Positions 53,201 to 61,582 of a stretch of 64,000 bases of DNA are shown piece by piece. Numbering within the stretch: the stretch's first letter is position 1; every line of letters begins with the position of its first letter. Location: positions 205,183 through 269,182 of the forward strand of contig LGYU01000001.1 of the NCBI GenBank assembly GCA_001302245.1, written 5' to 3'. The stretch comes from Chitinophagaceae bacterium PMP191F (lineage in GTDB: Bacteria > Bacteroidota > Bacteroidia > Chitinophagales > Chitinophagaceae). The position numbers and the translations under genes were made by a program. The notes under the pieces were generated by a model that saw only the letters and a program-made list of their open reading frames with translations, made no database searches and was not told the origin of the DNA.

Positions 53201-54332
53201 TTACCTCAACCTTTCCGTACAGGAAATCCATTTTGCCCTGGGTAATCAGGCGTGCAGATGACCAGGGTTCGGCAGATACACCTGTAGGGAAATCTTTTTT
53301 TCCGGTGATCACCAGGCTACCGTTCCTTACCCTTGCATTGTCGCGTGTACTGTCGGTATATACCTGTTGCTCACCATTGATCCATCCCTTGGGGCGAGGA
53401 TCTGTGTACCATTTGGTTCTGTCCGGCATACCATCCGTATTGAACTCATCGTTAAAAATCATTGTCCAGTTGGGGTTTCCTTCAAACACCACATTTCCTT
53501 TTGCTGTATAAGCAGTGGTATTGGGATGCTGCAGCTCCTGCGATGATACCTGCAGCTTTAATAGTGTACGTGAATAGTTGACCGGCGAGTTGCCGCTGAG
53601 TGTAATGGTTGCCATCGTATCATTAACACGTTGTACATTTCCAACAGCAACACCGGGTGGCAGGTTGGTGGCTACCCAGTTGGCAGCGTTGAGCGGGTTC
53701 CGGAAAGTATCACTGTTGAGTTTTGCCTGCAGTACTGTACCATCCTCGTACCCCATGGGTATACTGATATTGGTCAGTGTAATGCCTTTGGGATTGGGTG
53801 CCTGTACAAGATCGAAGTAAAGAATGCCATTTGCCTTTTTACCATCAATAAAATGAACTTCAATGCGGTTGAAATCAGTTCTGTTCTTTACGCTCTGAAA
53901 ATCAAAACTGGCTTCTTCCCACCTGTTGATCTGGTTTACCTTGTAGGTGAAGTATACGGCTTTGGTATAATCACTGCCCGGCTGCAGTTTGAACATGATC
54001 TCATCTTTGGTGCTGCTGTACACCAGCATTTTAAAAACGCTGTTGGATGAAAGATCAAAAGAGGAAGAAAGGTTACATCCCGCACTCATGTATTCAAAAC
54101 AGGAAGTGTCTTTGGTAAACTTTGCCACCAGCGTACTGGTGTTCAGTCCAGATGGTTGGGGATTGGCAACACCGAATTCCACTTTACCGGTGGTGGAACC
54201 TGAGTAATAGGTCCAGCGGCCTGAGCAGGGGCCATTACCTTCCATATCATCCAGCAACAGGAACTGTGCCTGCAGCCGGCAGCATAGCAGGCAGCCAACT
54301 GCTGCTATGAGCAATGCAATCGTTTTTTTCAT
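50253..54332 (-). CDS. secreted multi-domain GH16 glucanase with T9SS sorting domain
   Basis: Signal peptide (LIAAVGCLLCCRLQA), a CBM-like beta-sandwich (about residues 25-185), then the GH16 catalytic domain (about 285-530) with the signature GELDVMEHVG (nucleophile and acid/base Glu around 407). The tail alternates Big2-like Ig domains (about 533-615, 750-830, 833-915, 1050-1130) with CBM6-like domains (about 617-745, 921-1047, 1134-1260). The last two CBM6 units are near copies, offset by 636 nt. Residues 1275-1359 are a T9SS type A sorting domain (VQVYPNPVQQQITI, HSGLYFIRLQG). GH16 members cleave beta-1,3/1,4-glucans (laminarin, lichenan) or galactans. It ends the minus-strand PUL and should be exported to the surface or medium. 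Confidence 0.92.
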   Translation of the reverse strand: MKKTIALLIAAVGCLLCCRLQAQFLLLDDMEGNGPCSGRWTYYSGSTTGKVEFGVANPQPSGLNTSTLVAKFTKDTSCFEYMSAGCNLSSSFDLSSNSVFKMLVYSSTKDEIMFKLQPGSDYTKAVYFTYKVNQINRWEEASFDFQSVKNRTDFNRIEVHFIDGKKANGILYFDLVQAPNPKGITLTNISIPMGYEDGTVLQAKLNSDTFRNPLNAANWVATNLPPGVAVGNVQRVNDTMATITLSGNSPVNYSRTLLKLQVSSQELQHPNTTAYTAKGNVVFEGNPNWTMIFNDEFNTDGMPDRTKWYTDPRPKGWINGEQQVYTDSTRDNARVRNGSLVITGKKDFPTGVSAEPWSSARLITQGKMDFLYGKVEVRARLPRARGSWPAIWLMPASSVYGNWPQSGELDVMEHVGNNFGTVLSTVHTQSHNWTNGGQLSGTRYFPDADTAFHVYGMEWSADSVKFIFDNVNFFSYVNPHTSWKDWPFDQKFYLILNLAIGGGMGGSITEADWPDSMLVDYVRVYQKGLGTPVLDSVSVTPADVLLLPGKAVQYTAKAYDQNGKQMNPAFTWSITGSGNSITAGGLATILTSGVVTATATVDTTTRQGSTNVNVRPTNYKTIPAKIQAEHSDNSNTCCTEPTADIGGGMNISYIGAGTWMEYDLNVPDSAQYRIQFRVAVNNASSLKVLLDTTTLTTVNLPVSGGWQNWITISSAPVTLKAGQQTIRVYANAYGWNFNWLSIIPADSVHADRITITPDNAKIYTGSAQQFTVTGYDQFNDLITLSPAPVWMVTGSRNSISSSGLLIAGDSSGTYTVTAALSNTLFKNAAIRIAPVPVLTRIAITPDSSVVPAGAGQQFTATGYDQNDSIYTFTPAWSVTGSSNRISSNGLLTAGNTTGNYIVKASGRNDSVTATAHVNVAYTCTVSNQYEAESASNRSTGPVLETCTDVGGGQNFKNLSVNDFFAYNTLNVPSTGVYTISVRVLTTATAKLWVGHSGMNFGTITIPNTGGVWKTIKDTMTLPALSYTGIHVQSGTFKFNWFSIDNCAAPPQALHHIVVSPASTTLGKSQTLQLTATGYDSSNNVMPLASPVWSVTGSNTISTSGLLTTGNTAGSYTVTVTSGNISGTAAITIQQCTVNSKYEAESASNRSPGPWLQTCTDTGGGQNFTGLVANDWFAYSTLNVPAGGVYRVSVRVSTTATAKLWVGHGGMTFGTISLPNTNGAWQTISDTMTLPALTYTGIHVQSGTFKFNWFSIDNCDTATGSSGARIPAVYTITADDRTEDVQVYPNPVQQQITIRTGNTDTRSVSLLDTDGKIIRIWNMQKGSIQLVKDISFLHSGLYFIRLQGSYGNKTLRFVKQ

Positions 54333-54389
54333 ATTTGTTTGGTTTAATGAAGAATGAACGGTTTCTTTTTAGCGGCAATACATATCCGC

Positions 54390-54405
54390 TTCCGGTATAC
54401 CGGAA
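54390..54405. promoter_or_regulatory. 16 bp perfect palindrome TTCCGGTATACCGGAA
   Basis: A fully symmetric 16-mer lies in the 125 nt gap between the FAD oxidoreductase gene and the GH16 gene, 58 nt upstream of the GH16 start. With no loop it is an operator-type rather than terminator-type palindrome; on the plus strand it is followed by a T run, but no plus-strand gene ends here. No binding protein is known. Confidence 0.4.
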
Positions 54406-54457
54406 TTTTTTTCGGTTACAATAATTGCGGGAGTTACGGATGGCTGTTTCGTGAATA

Positions 54458-56440
54458 CTATCCACCGGGCACCAGCAATACAGCATCGGCTATGGTAATG
54501 CCGGTCCCTTTTCCGTGTATTTCAATATATGCCCCCTTTCCTTTGATGAACTGTTCTTTGCCCAGGTCAATCCATTCGCCGGAAGTTTGCCCTTCTATCT
54601 TTACTGATGCGGTTGCAACAGTTACCTGCCTGCTTTTGCTGCCGTTAAAAATGGTAATGGTCATATCGGGTGCCATGCCTGCAAGCCGTGGCATATAAGT
54701 GTAAAGATGATAGGTTCCGCTATTGGTGATTACGGGCTCAAAACGAACAGATCGTTTTTCATCATTACTGTTTTCGCTGGTAAACATAGATGGTCCGTAG
54801 CTGCCATGCTGGTTGCGTTTCCATGTACCGGTTACTTTTGTGTGCAGGGAATCATCATTGTCAATAATGATCTCAGGAGTACTGCCGTTGACCAATGGAT
54901 CCTGTAATAATAGTTGCTGCACTTTTTTTACATCTGTATTTTGTACGTTGCTGCGTGTATCAATGCTTACTGCGGCGGCGGTGGCTGCAGCCTGTGCCAA
55001 TGCCATAAACACCGGTTCCATCCTGATAGAGCCATAAGCAATGTGACTGGCAGATAAGCATACCGGCACAAGCAGGTTGGTACATTCTGTTGCCAGGGGA
55101 ATAATGGAACGATAGGCAATAGGATAAGGGCCAAAACCTCCGATCTGTACATCTCCTTCATTTTTAACCATGCCATTCACCACCAGCCGGGTACAGTTGT
55201 GTGAGTCCATGGTATAGGCAGCCATGCCAATGGCATCGCTGATCACTTCCCGGCCTTCACAGTTGGCCTGAGTCATTACATACGCACCGATCATTCTCCT
55301 GGCTTCACGTATATACAGTTGCGGGCTCCAGTGACCGTTATTGATGTATTCGTCTTTAGGATAACCCCAGCGCAGCATCGCATTCCGCAGATGTACGGGC
55401 ATGCGGTTGTCGTGACCTATGAAATATAATAATCCCTTTGTGTATTGTTCATGTATGGCAATAATCTGTTGCCTGGTATTGTAATCAGCCTCGGCGTAAT
55501 TATAGTTCATGCCTATCATGTCAGTGGAAAACGCCCCGTTGTTATTAATGTCTGTTTTATGATTGGGCATCAGGTCAAACTTCAGAAAACCCCAGAGGTC
55601 ATTAGCCTGGCGTTTTTCCAGTACGCGCAGTAAAAGCTCGTACCGGCAAGAATCATAACCTGCAGGACGTGTAATGGGAATCAGGTTATCCGGGTTATCG
55701 GTGAGGCATATTCTGAAATTATAAGCCTGTACTTTATGATCTCCGCTGCCTTGTGCAGCCGGCTGCTCAGCACTGATGCCCCACAGTAAACCGCTTTCCG
55801 GCTTTCCCGGTACTTTGTATGGATCAATGCCATCGGGAAACTGGTGTTTTTCGCGCAATTGTACCCCATTGTAGGTTTCATGATAGGTATTGTTATCTTC
55901 GCGACCCACAATATAGGATACACCGGCACCGGCCATCAGGTCGCCTTCGTATGAACAATCAATGAACATTTTTGCTTTGATCAGCAGGGAGGCTGTGCCT
56001 TTTTGTACTCTAATGGATGTTATGCGGGTGCCCGTTTTTTGTACGCTTTGCAACTGATAACCGGTTTGTACAGACAGGTGTGCTTTGCTGATATATTGCT
56101 GAAAAACGGCGGCGGCTACACCTGGTTCAAAGATCCATTGTTCCAGCTTACCATAATGCCGGCCAATACGCCGGTAAAAATCCTTTGCCAGCCCGGTGAT
56201 GGCATATTTGTTTCCGATATCCGTATAGCCAAGTCCGCCGGTGGTAAGCCCCCCCAGGTGATTGCCAGGTTCAATAACAATTACCTTTTTGTGCAGTTGT
56301 TTGGCTGTATAGGCAGCAATAATGCCGGCCGACGTACCGCCATACACACAGATATCAAACTCTTCAGCAGGTTGAGAAAAACTGCTGTGTATGGTAAGTA
56401 TAATGTATGAAAAGACGAGTATTACCTTTTTGGCAGGCAT
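54458..56440 (-). CDS. secreted FAD-dependent oxidoreductase with golvesin-like C-terminal domain
   Basis: A signal peptide (VILVFSYIILTIHSSFS) precedes a FAD_oxidored-type domain (about residues 26-510): dinucleotide motif VYGGTSAGIIAAYTAKQL, the family's HLGGLTTGGLGYTD, FIDCSYEGDLMAGAGVSYIVGRE and the late DSHNCTRLVVNG and PVCLSASHIAYGS. The final 130 residues resemble the golvesin/xanthan-lyase-type C-terminal domain (GTYHLYTYMPRLAG, GEWIDLGKEQFIKG). Proteins like this are often labelled xanthan lyase-like; the real substrate is unknown. Within this PUL it may oxidise a sugar or sugar alcohol at the cell envelope. Confidence 0.85.
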   Translation of the reverse strand: MPAKKVILVFSYIILTIHSSFSQPAEEFDICVYGGTSAGIIAAYTAKQLHKKVIVIEPGNHLGGLTTGGLGYTDIGNKYAITGLAKDFYRRIGRHYGKLEQWIFEPGVAAAVFQQYISKAHLSVQTGYQLQSVQKTGTRITSIRVQKGTASLLIKAKMFIDCSYEGDLMAGAGVSYIVGREDNNTYHETYNGVQLREKHQFPDGIDPYKVPGKPESGLLWGISAEQPAAQGSGDHKVQAYNFRICLTDNPDNLIPITRPAGYDSCRYELLLRVLEKRQANDLWGFLKFDLMPNHKTDINNNGAFSTDMIGMNYNYAEADYNTRQQIIAIHEQYTKGLLYFIGHDNRMPVHLRNAMLRWGYPKDEYINNGHWSPQLYIREARRMIGAYVMTQANCEGREVISDAIGMAAYTMDSHNCTRLVVNGMVKNEGDVQIGGFGPYPIAYRSIIPLATECTNLLVPVCLSASHIAYGSIRMEPVFMALAQAAATAAAVSIDTRSNVQNTDVKKVQQLLLQDPLVNGSTPEIIIDNDDSLHTKVTGTWKRNQHGSYGPSMFTSENSNDEKRSVRFEPVITNSGTYHLYTYMPRLAGMAPDMTITIFNGSKSRQVTVATASVKIEGQTSGEWIDLGKEQFIKGKGAYIEIHGKGTGITIADAVLLVPGG

Positions 56441-56470
56441 AGATGATGTTTTGGTAGAGGAAATATGAAA

Positions 56471-56549
56471 GGTGAAAAGTCAAACGTGAAATTATCCGGA
56501 AAGGAAAGGCGTGCGCAACGGATCTTTCTTTCACGTTCAACTTTTCACC
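56471..56549 (-). repeat. long inverted repeat downstream of SusD
   Basis: GGTGAAAAGTCAAACGTGAA (plus one A; 56471-56491) and TTTCACGTTCAACTTTTCAC (plus one C; 56529-56549) are complementary at 19 of 21 positions with a 37 nt spacer. It lies in the 116 nt gap between the SusD and FAD oxidoreductase genes. It could lower transcription past SusD or protect the SusC/SusD message; its words also resemble the dispersed spacer repeats. Confidence 0.6.
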
Positions 56550-56556
56550 TCTTTAA

Positions 56557-58005
56557 CTAATATCCCGGGTTCTGATCCCTGACAGGATCAATTGCCCTGT
56601 TGTAATTGTATTCTGTTTTGGGAATAGGCCATAACAGGTGCTTGTCTGCCACAGTTTTACCTTTTACAGCCAGGATGGTTTGTTTGGCAATGCCCAGTCT
56701 TTTCAGATCGTGCCAGTGTTTGCCTTCGGAGCAATCTTCGTATGCACGTTCTCTTACCACCAGGTTGATGAATGATGAAAGTGTACTGTAATCGGATAGC
56801 TTAAAATCAATAGTATTATCCGGTGCGGTTGATAATTTGCCATAGGCCCTGCGGCGTACCATGTTCAGTTTTTCCATGGCATCTGTATCGGGCGATCCGT
56901 TTGCGCGCGCCTCAGCTTCAGCATAGAACAATAATACATCTGCATAGCGGTACATGGGATAGTCGTTACCGGCTCCGGTAACAGCCGATTTATCACTGAA
57001 CTTTTTACTGAGTACGGTGGTGGCTCCCAGTCCGAAGGTTTGATTGTACCAGTTGAACGCGAAACGAAGATCGGTTCTGTCCCAGTCTTTCATAAAGGTA
57101 TTGGCCTGTGCATCGCTGTAAATTGTGTAAAAACCACCGGGAGGATAGTAACCTGAATTGGGGTAATGTGTGTATAACGGGTAAAAATAATTCTGGCTGG
57201 AAGGTGTACGTGCAAATTTAAGATAGAAGATCTCTTCGGTAGAACTGGTAATGTCGGCCCCGAAAACTTTTTCAAAATCATTGGCAGCAGTGATATTTAC
57301 CAACGAAAATTTATTGGACAGAATAACTTCCCGGGCTTTGTCGCGTGCATCTGTATACTGGTTCAGGTTCATATATACATCCGCCAGCAATGTTTTGGCG
57401 CATAGCTTTGAAGGGGCGCCTGAAAGCCGTGGCACATCCGGCAGGTTGGTTTCTGCATATTTCAGATCATCCAGTATCAGTGCATAAACACTGGCCTGTG
57501 AACTGCGGGGCACATTCAGAGAATCCATATTGTTTTCAGTTCTGAGCGGTACGCCGGCCCAGTTGCGTACAAGATGAAAATACCAGAGGGCACGCATAAA
57601 CCTTGCTTCACCCACATATTTTTTAATATCTGCATCGCTGATGTTTTTGCCCTTTGGCGCACGCTGAATAATGATATTGGCATTGCGTATAGCCTGGTAA
57701 AAAGCACGCCACATATCTTCAGTACGGGTAATGTTGGTATTATCCAGCCCCTGGTAATCGTTCAGCGGAGCGTGGCTGCCGCGACCATACATATATTCAG
57801 CATAAATTTCCAGTTGTATCTGGTACAGAGCACCAAAAGTAGCTGTAGACCGTATAGGCGTATAGATGGCATTGACACCGGTTTCAACTTCTGCGGCAGT
57901 ATTATAAAAATTTTCTATTGCGATGGATTGTGGATGTTCTTCCAGCATTTTTTTGCAGGAAAACAATATACAGGTTGAAAAAAGGATCAGTATATAAAAT
58001 TTCAT
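56557..58005 (-). CDS. SusD/RagB-type lipoprotein of the GH16 locus
   Basis: Lipoprotein signal ILFSC with Cys at residue 17, then KKMLEEHPQS. SusD motifs: GEARFMRALWYFHLVRNWAGVPL (in part LWYFHLVRNWAGVPLRTE), MYRYADVLLFYAEAEARANGS, LVVRERAYEDCSEGKHWHDLKRLG and LLWPIPKTEYNYN. It should bind the glycan at the surface for the SusC encoded 25 nt upstream. The start at MKFYILI is preferred to an ATG 16 codons upstream because it directly opens the lipoprotein signal. Confidence 0.94.
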   Translation of the reverse strand: MKFYILILFSTCILFSCKKMLEEHPQSIAIENFYNTAAEVETGVNAIYTPIRSTATFGALYQIQLEIYAEYMYGRGSHAPLNDYQGLDNTNITRTEDMWRAFYQAIRNANIIIQRAPKGKNISDADIKKYVGEARFMRALWYFHLVRNWAGVPLRTENNMDSLNVPRSSQASVYALILDDLKYAETNLPDVPRLSGAPSKLCAKTLLADVYMNLNQYTDARDKAREVILSNKFSLVNITAANDFEKVFGADITSSTEEIFYLKFARTPSSQNYFYPLYTHYPNSGYYPPGGFYTIYSDAQANTFMKDWDRTDLRFAFNWYNQTFGLGATTVLSKKFSDKSAVTGAGNDYPMYRYADVLLFYAEAEARANGSPDTDAMEKLNMVRRRAYGKLSTAPDNTIDFKLSDYSTLSSFINLVVRERAYEDCSEGKHWHDLKRLGIAKQTILAVKGKTVADKHLLWPIPKTEYNYNRAIDPVRDQNPGY

Positions 58006-58030
58006 ATTCAGCAATTGAAGGGTAAATAAA

Positions 58031-61000
58031 TCAGAATCCGCAGCGGATACCAAACGTTACAGATTTATTGGTGGGATAAGTAAAATAGTCAACCCCCTGT
58101 GTAATAGAATTGGCGCTGCCGTATGCATTGATCTCCGGGTCGTACCACGAATACCTGGTAACAGTGATCAGGTTCTGCCCGCTTACGTACACCTGTGCAT
58201 TGCGCATCCATTTGATGTGCAGCTTTTCTACCGGTATATTATAGGCCAGTTGTATATTTTTAAAACGCAGGTAAGAACCATCTTCTACAAACCGCGACGA
58301 CATATTGCCTGCCAGGTTGCGGGTGATCTTTGGATACTTTGCATTTGTTTTCTGTGTGGTCCAGTGATCGTAATAAACCTCCTGTGGCAGGTTAAGCCCC
58401 ATGCCAAGATCAAGCGTGGCAGATTTATTCAGGTTAAAAATGTCGTTGCCCTGCGATCCCTGTATGAATAGCGTTAATTCAAATCCTTTCCAGGAAGTAA
58501 TGGAGTTTAATCCGTAAATAAATTCCGGATTGGGGTTACCAATATAAGTTTTATCGGCGGCGCTGATCACTCCATCATTATTCCGGTCTTCATATTGCAG
58601 GTTGCCGGTGGCGGTGTATCCTGTTTCTTTATAACCGTAAAAAATTCCTACAGGCTGCCCTTCGCGCAGCAGATTCACGTAATCATTCAGTGAGCCTGTA
58701 TAAATAGTGGTGCCATAAATATCCTGTCCTTCGTATAGTTTAACAACCTTATTACGGTTGAACGAAATGTTCCCGGCCAGTGTCCAGTTAATAGTGCCTT
58801 TCAGTATATCCGATTCAATAGCAAACTCCATTCCTTTGTTTTCAATTTCACCCACGTTCTGCAGCGTGTTCTGATAGCCTGTGGAGGAAGGAAGCTGTAC
58901 GGTGTTCAGGAGGTTCTTTGTTTTTTTCAGGTATACATCTGCTGTAAAGCGGATACGGTTATTGAGTACTGCCAGGTCAATACCTGCATCTACCTGGTTG
59001 GTGGTTTCCCATTTCAGGTTTCCGGGCAGGGTGGTGCCAGGTGCAAAAGCGGTATACAGGGCATCACCAAAAATGGTATTGCCTGAGCTTAGCTGGGTAA
59101 GTGTCTGATAAGGACTGATAGCAGTACTGCCGGTAGCGCCGTAGCTGGCCCGCAGCTTCAGATCGGAAATAAAGTGTACAGACTTCAGAAAATTTTCATT
59201 GGATGCATGCCAGGCAATAGCAGCAGCCGGGAAATTACTCCATTGATCATTGGTAGAGTAACGCGAAGAACCATCGCGACGGAAGCTGACCGATAGCAGG
59301 TATCTTTCATCAAAGCTGTAATTCAACCGGGCGATATATGAAAGCAATGTCCACTTGCTGTAATAAGAGCCAGGTATGCCTGGTGTGGCTGCCCCGCCTA
59401 AGTTGCCTGTACCGATTACATCACTGAGAAAACCATTGCCCGAACCACTGAGGCCGGTAGACAGATAATCCTGGTAAGTAAAACCTGCCATCGCTCCCAC
59501 TGTATGGCGGCCGATTGTTTTATTATAATTGATCACATTCTCATTCAGTAAGCTGGTCACCTGGTTGGTTTCAATAGCGGCAGCCCCTACTGAATTGGTT
59601 GACGGTTCAATGTTGTTGTATTTGTCTACGCGATCATTGGAGTTTTCAAGACCGCCCGATATACGGATAGACAGATCTTTAAAAGGTTTAATGGTCAGGG
59701 CAGCGTTGCCAAATATCCTGTCGGCTTTGATCCGGTCGGATGTTTCATTAATGGCCACCATAGGATTGGCCAGGGCGTTGGATATAAAAGGATAGGCAGT
59801 AGTAAGGCGTCTGTAAGTACCATCCGGCATATATGGGCTTAGGGTGGGAGGCGCCATCAGCATACCGGAATAAATATCACTGCCCCTGTTTCCCCTGTCG
59901 GCATTTTTACGGTTGCTGGTGATTCTGGTCAGTGTGGCATTGTAAGAAAAGTTGAATATTTTACTGATATCATGACTGATATTGGCACGGACAGAATACC
60001 GGTTATAATCGCTGTTGCGAACAATACCATCCTGCCTGAACAATCCGCCGGAAATGGAGAACTTTGTTTTCTCGCTACCGCCGTTCAGGGTAACGTTCGA
60101 TACAAACATGGGCGCTGTGTGCATTACCAGGTCCTGCCAGTCGGTATTGGGAGCATGGGCTAAAGAGTCTACCTGTTGCTGCGTAAAATAGGTGGCCAGA
60201 CCATCGTTCACCGCCTGTTCGTTGTACAAGGCAGCATACTGGCCTGAGGTGAGCAGTTTCATTTTTTTAGAAACTTTCTGCAATGTGTAGCCTGATTCAA
60301 AATTGACGGTTGTTTTGCCACCTTTTTTACCGCTTTTGGTAGTGATGATTACAATACCGTTGGCTCCTCTTGAACCATAGATGGAAGTAGAGGACGCGTC
60401 TTTCAGTATTTCTATTGACTCTATATCGGCATTCTGCAGAAATGTTGGATTGCCTGAATAGGGGAAGCCATCTATTACATACAGTGGTTCATTACCACCC
60501 AGTATAGAATTGGTACCTCTTATACGTACACTGATGGCAGATCCTGGTGCACCGTTGTTTTGTTGTACACGTACGCCGGATGCTCTTCCCTGCAGTGCCT
60601 GTATAACGTTGGTAGTGGGATAGGAGCTGATATCGGCTGCTTTGATCTGTGATACCGAACCTGTAAGACTGCTGCGGCGTGCTGTTCCGTAAGCGATGAC
60701 CACAATTTCATTGTTACGATCGGATGATACTGTTAATACAATTCTTAAAGGAGTCTTGTTATTGGTCAGTGCAATTTCCATCTGTTCAAAACCAACATAG
60801 GAAACCACCAATATGGCATTGGGTGGAGCATTTATAGAAAAGACACCATTGTCATTGGTAAGTGTACCCACATCTGTGCCTTTGATCATTACAGAAGCAC
60901 CAGCCAGGGGTTCCTCTTTATCGTTGGTAACACGCCCGGTAAACGCTGCCAGTACAGGAGGCATTTTAATGGTCTGAGGTACCACGGTCACTTCCCTGGC

Positions 61001-61378
61001 ACTGATAACAATGTTTCTTCCTACAATGGTGTACATCAGTGGCTGATCTTTAAAGCAGGCATCCAGGGTTTCTTTCAGAGATGCTTTACTGACATTGATG
61101 TTAATGTTGTGCGATCTTTCCAGCAGGTTGTACTCAAAAAAGAAAACATAGTCACTCTGTTTTTCAATAGACCGGAATACCTGTTCAAGCGGAATGTTCT
61201 TACCTGATAAAGTAATGGGTTGGCTAAATCCCCTGGCGCTTACCTGCAGGCAGGCACATAATAAGATGGCAGCGGATAATTTCATGACGAGAAGCGTTTT
61301 GGCAATCAGCCGTCGTTCAGAATACAATACAAGGTACAGTACCCGGCGCAGGCGGGCATTGGCAACGTTAAATTGCAT
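58031..61378 (-). CDS. SusC/RagA TonB-dependent transporter with STN domain (GH16 locus)
   Basis: An extended N-terminus ending in the signal peptide (KLSAAILLCACLQVSA, near residue 45) is followed by an STN domain (about 55-125, ITLSGKNIPLEQVFRSIEKQ), a carboxypeptidase-like domain (about 145-220, FTGRVTNDKEEPLAGASVMI), the plug (EIVVIAYGTARRSSLTGSV, ILKDASSTSIYGSRGANGIV) and a barrel ending FGIRCGF. The STN domain suits regulation by the FecR gene 204 nt upstream. Together with SusD it should import oligomers released by the GH16 enzyme. Confidence 0.95.
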   Translation of the reverse strand: MQFNVANARLRRVLYLVLYSERRLIAKTLLVMKLSAAILLCACLQVSARGFSQPITLSGKNIPLEQVFRSIEKQSDYVFFFEYNLLERSHNININVSKASLKETLDACFKDQPLMYTIVGRNIVISAREVTVVPQTIKMPPVLAAFTGRVTNDKEEPLAGASVMIKGTDVGTLTNDNGVFSINAPPNAILVVSYVGFEQMEIALTNNKTPLRIVLTVSSDRNNEIVVIAYGTARRSSLTGSVSQIKAADISSYPTTNVIQALQGRASGVRVQQNNGAPGSAISVRIRGTNSILGGNEPLYVIDGFPYSGNPTFLQNADIESIEILKDASSTSIYGSRGANGIVIITTKSGKKGGKTTVNFESGYTLQKVSKKMKLLTSGQYAALYNEQAVNDGLATYFTQQQVDSLAHAPNTDWQDLVMHTAPMFVSNVTLNGGSEKTKFSISGGLFRQDGIVRNSDYNRYSVRANISHDISKIFNFSYNATLTRITSNRKNADRGNRGSDIYSGMLMAPPTLSPYMPDGTYRRLTTAYPFISNALANPMVAINETSDRIKADRIFGNAALTIKPFKDLSIRISGGLENSNDRVDKYNNIEPSTNSVGAAAIETNQVTSLLNENVINYNKTIGRHTVGAMAGFTYQDYLSTGLSGSGNGFLSDVIGTGNLGGAATPGIPGSYYSKWTLLSYIARLNYSFDERYLLSVSFRRDGSSRYSTNDQWSNFPAAAIAWHASNENFLKSVHFISDLKLRASYGATGSTAISPYQTLTQLSSGNTIFGDALYTAFAPGTTLPGNLKWETTNQVDAGIDLAVLNNRIRFTADVYLKKTKNLLNTVQLPSSTGYQNTLQNVGEIENKGMEFAIESDILKGTINWTLAGNISFNRNKVVKLYEGQDIYGTTIYTGSLNDYVNLLREGQPVGIFYGYKETGYTATGNLQYEDRNNDGVISAADKTYIGNPNPEFIYGLNSITSWKGFELTLFIQGSQGNDIFNLNKSATLDLGMGLNLPQEVYYDHWTTQKTNAKYPKITRNLAGNMSSRFVEDGSYLRFKNIQLAYNIPVEKLHIKWMRNAQVYVSGQNLITVTRYSWYDPEINAYGSANSITQGVDYFTYPTNKSVTFGIRCGF

Positions 61379-61439
61379 ACATTTGATTTGTTAGTCCGGT
61401 GCGGAGTGTTCCGTTCCACTGGTATCTCCACATCGGCGG

Positions 61440-61479
61440 GTTAATAAAACCCTGTTCCGGTTACAAGCCGGAAACAGGC
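61440..61479 (-). terminator. terminator-like hairpin between FecR and SusC (GH16 locus)
   Basis: On the minus strand, CCTGTTTCCGG pairs with CCGGAACAGGG, with one bulged T and a 7 nt loop, followed by TTTTATT. It sits in the FecR-SusC gap, as the hairpin at 19602-19638 does in the first operon, and would split the regulatory genes from the uptake genes. Confidence 0.5.
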
Positions 61480-61582
61480 AGCAGTCGTGATACGATTGTA
61501 TTTGTTTGCCCAAACACTGACCGGGAGTGTTACAAGCGCCCCCGGTTTTTTATTGGGCTTTATTGTTTTCTTGCTGCAGTGA

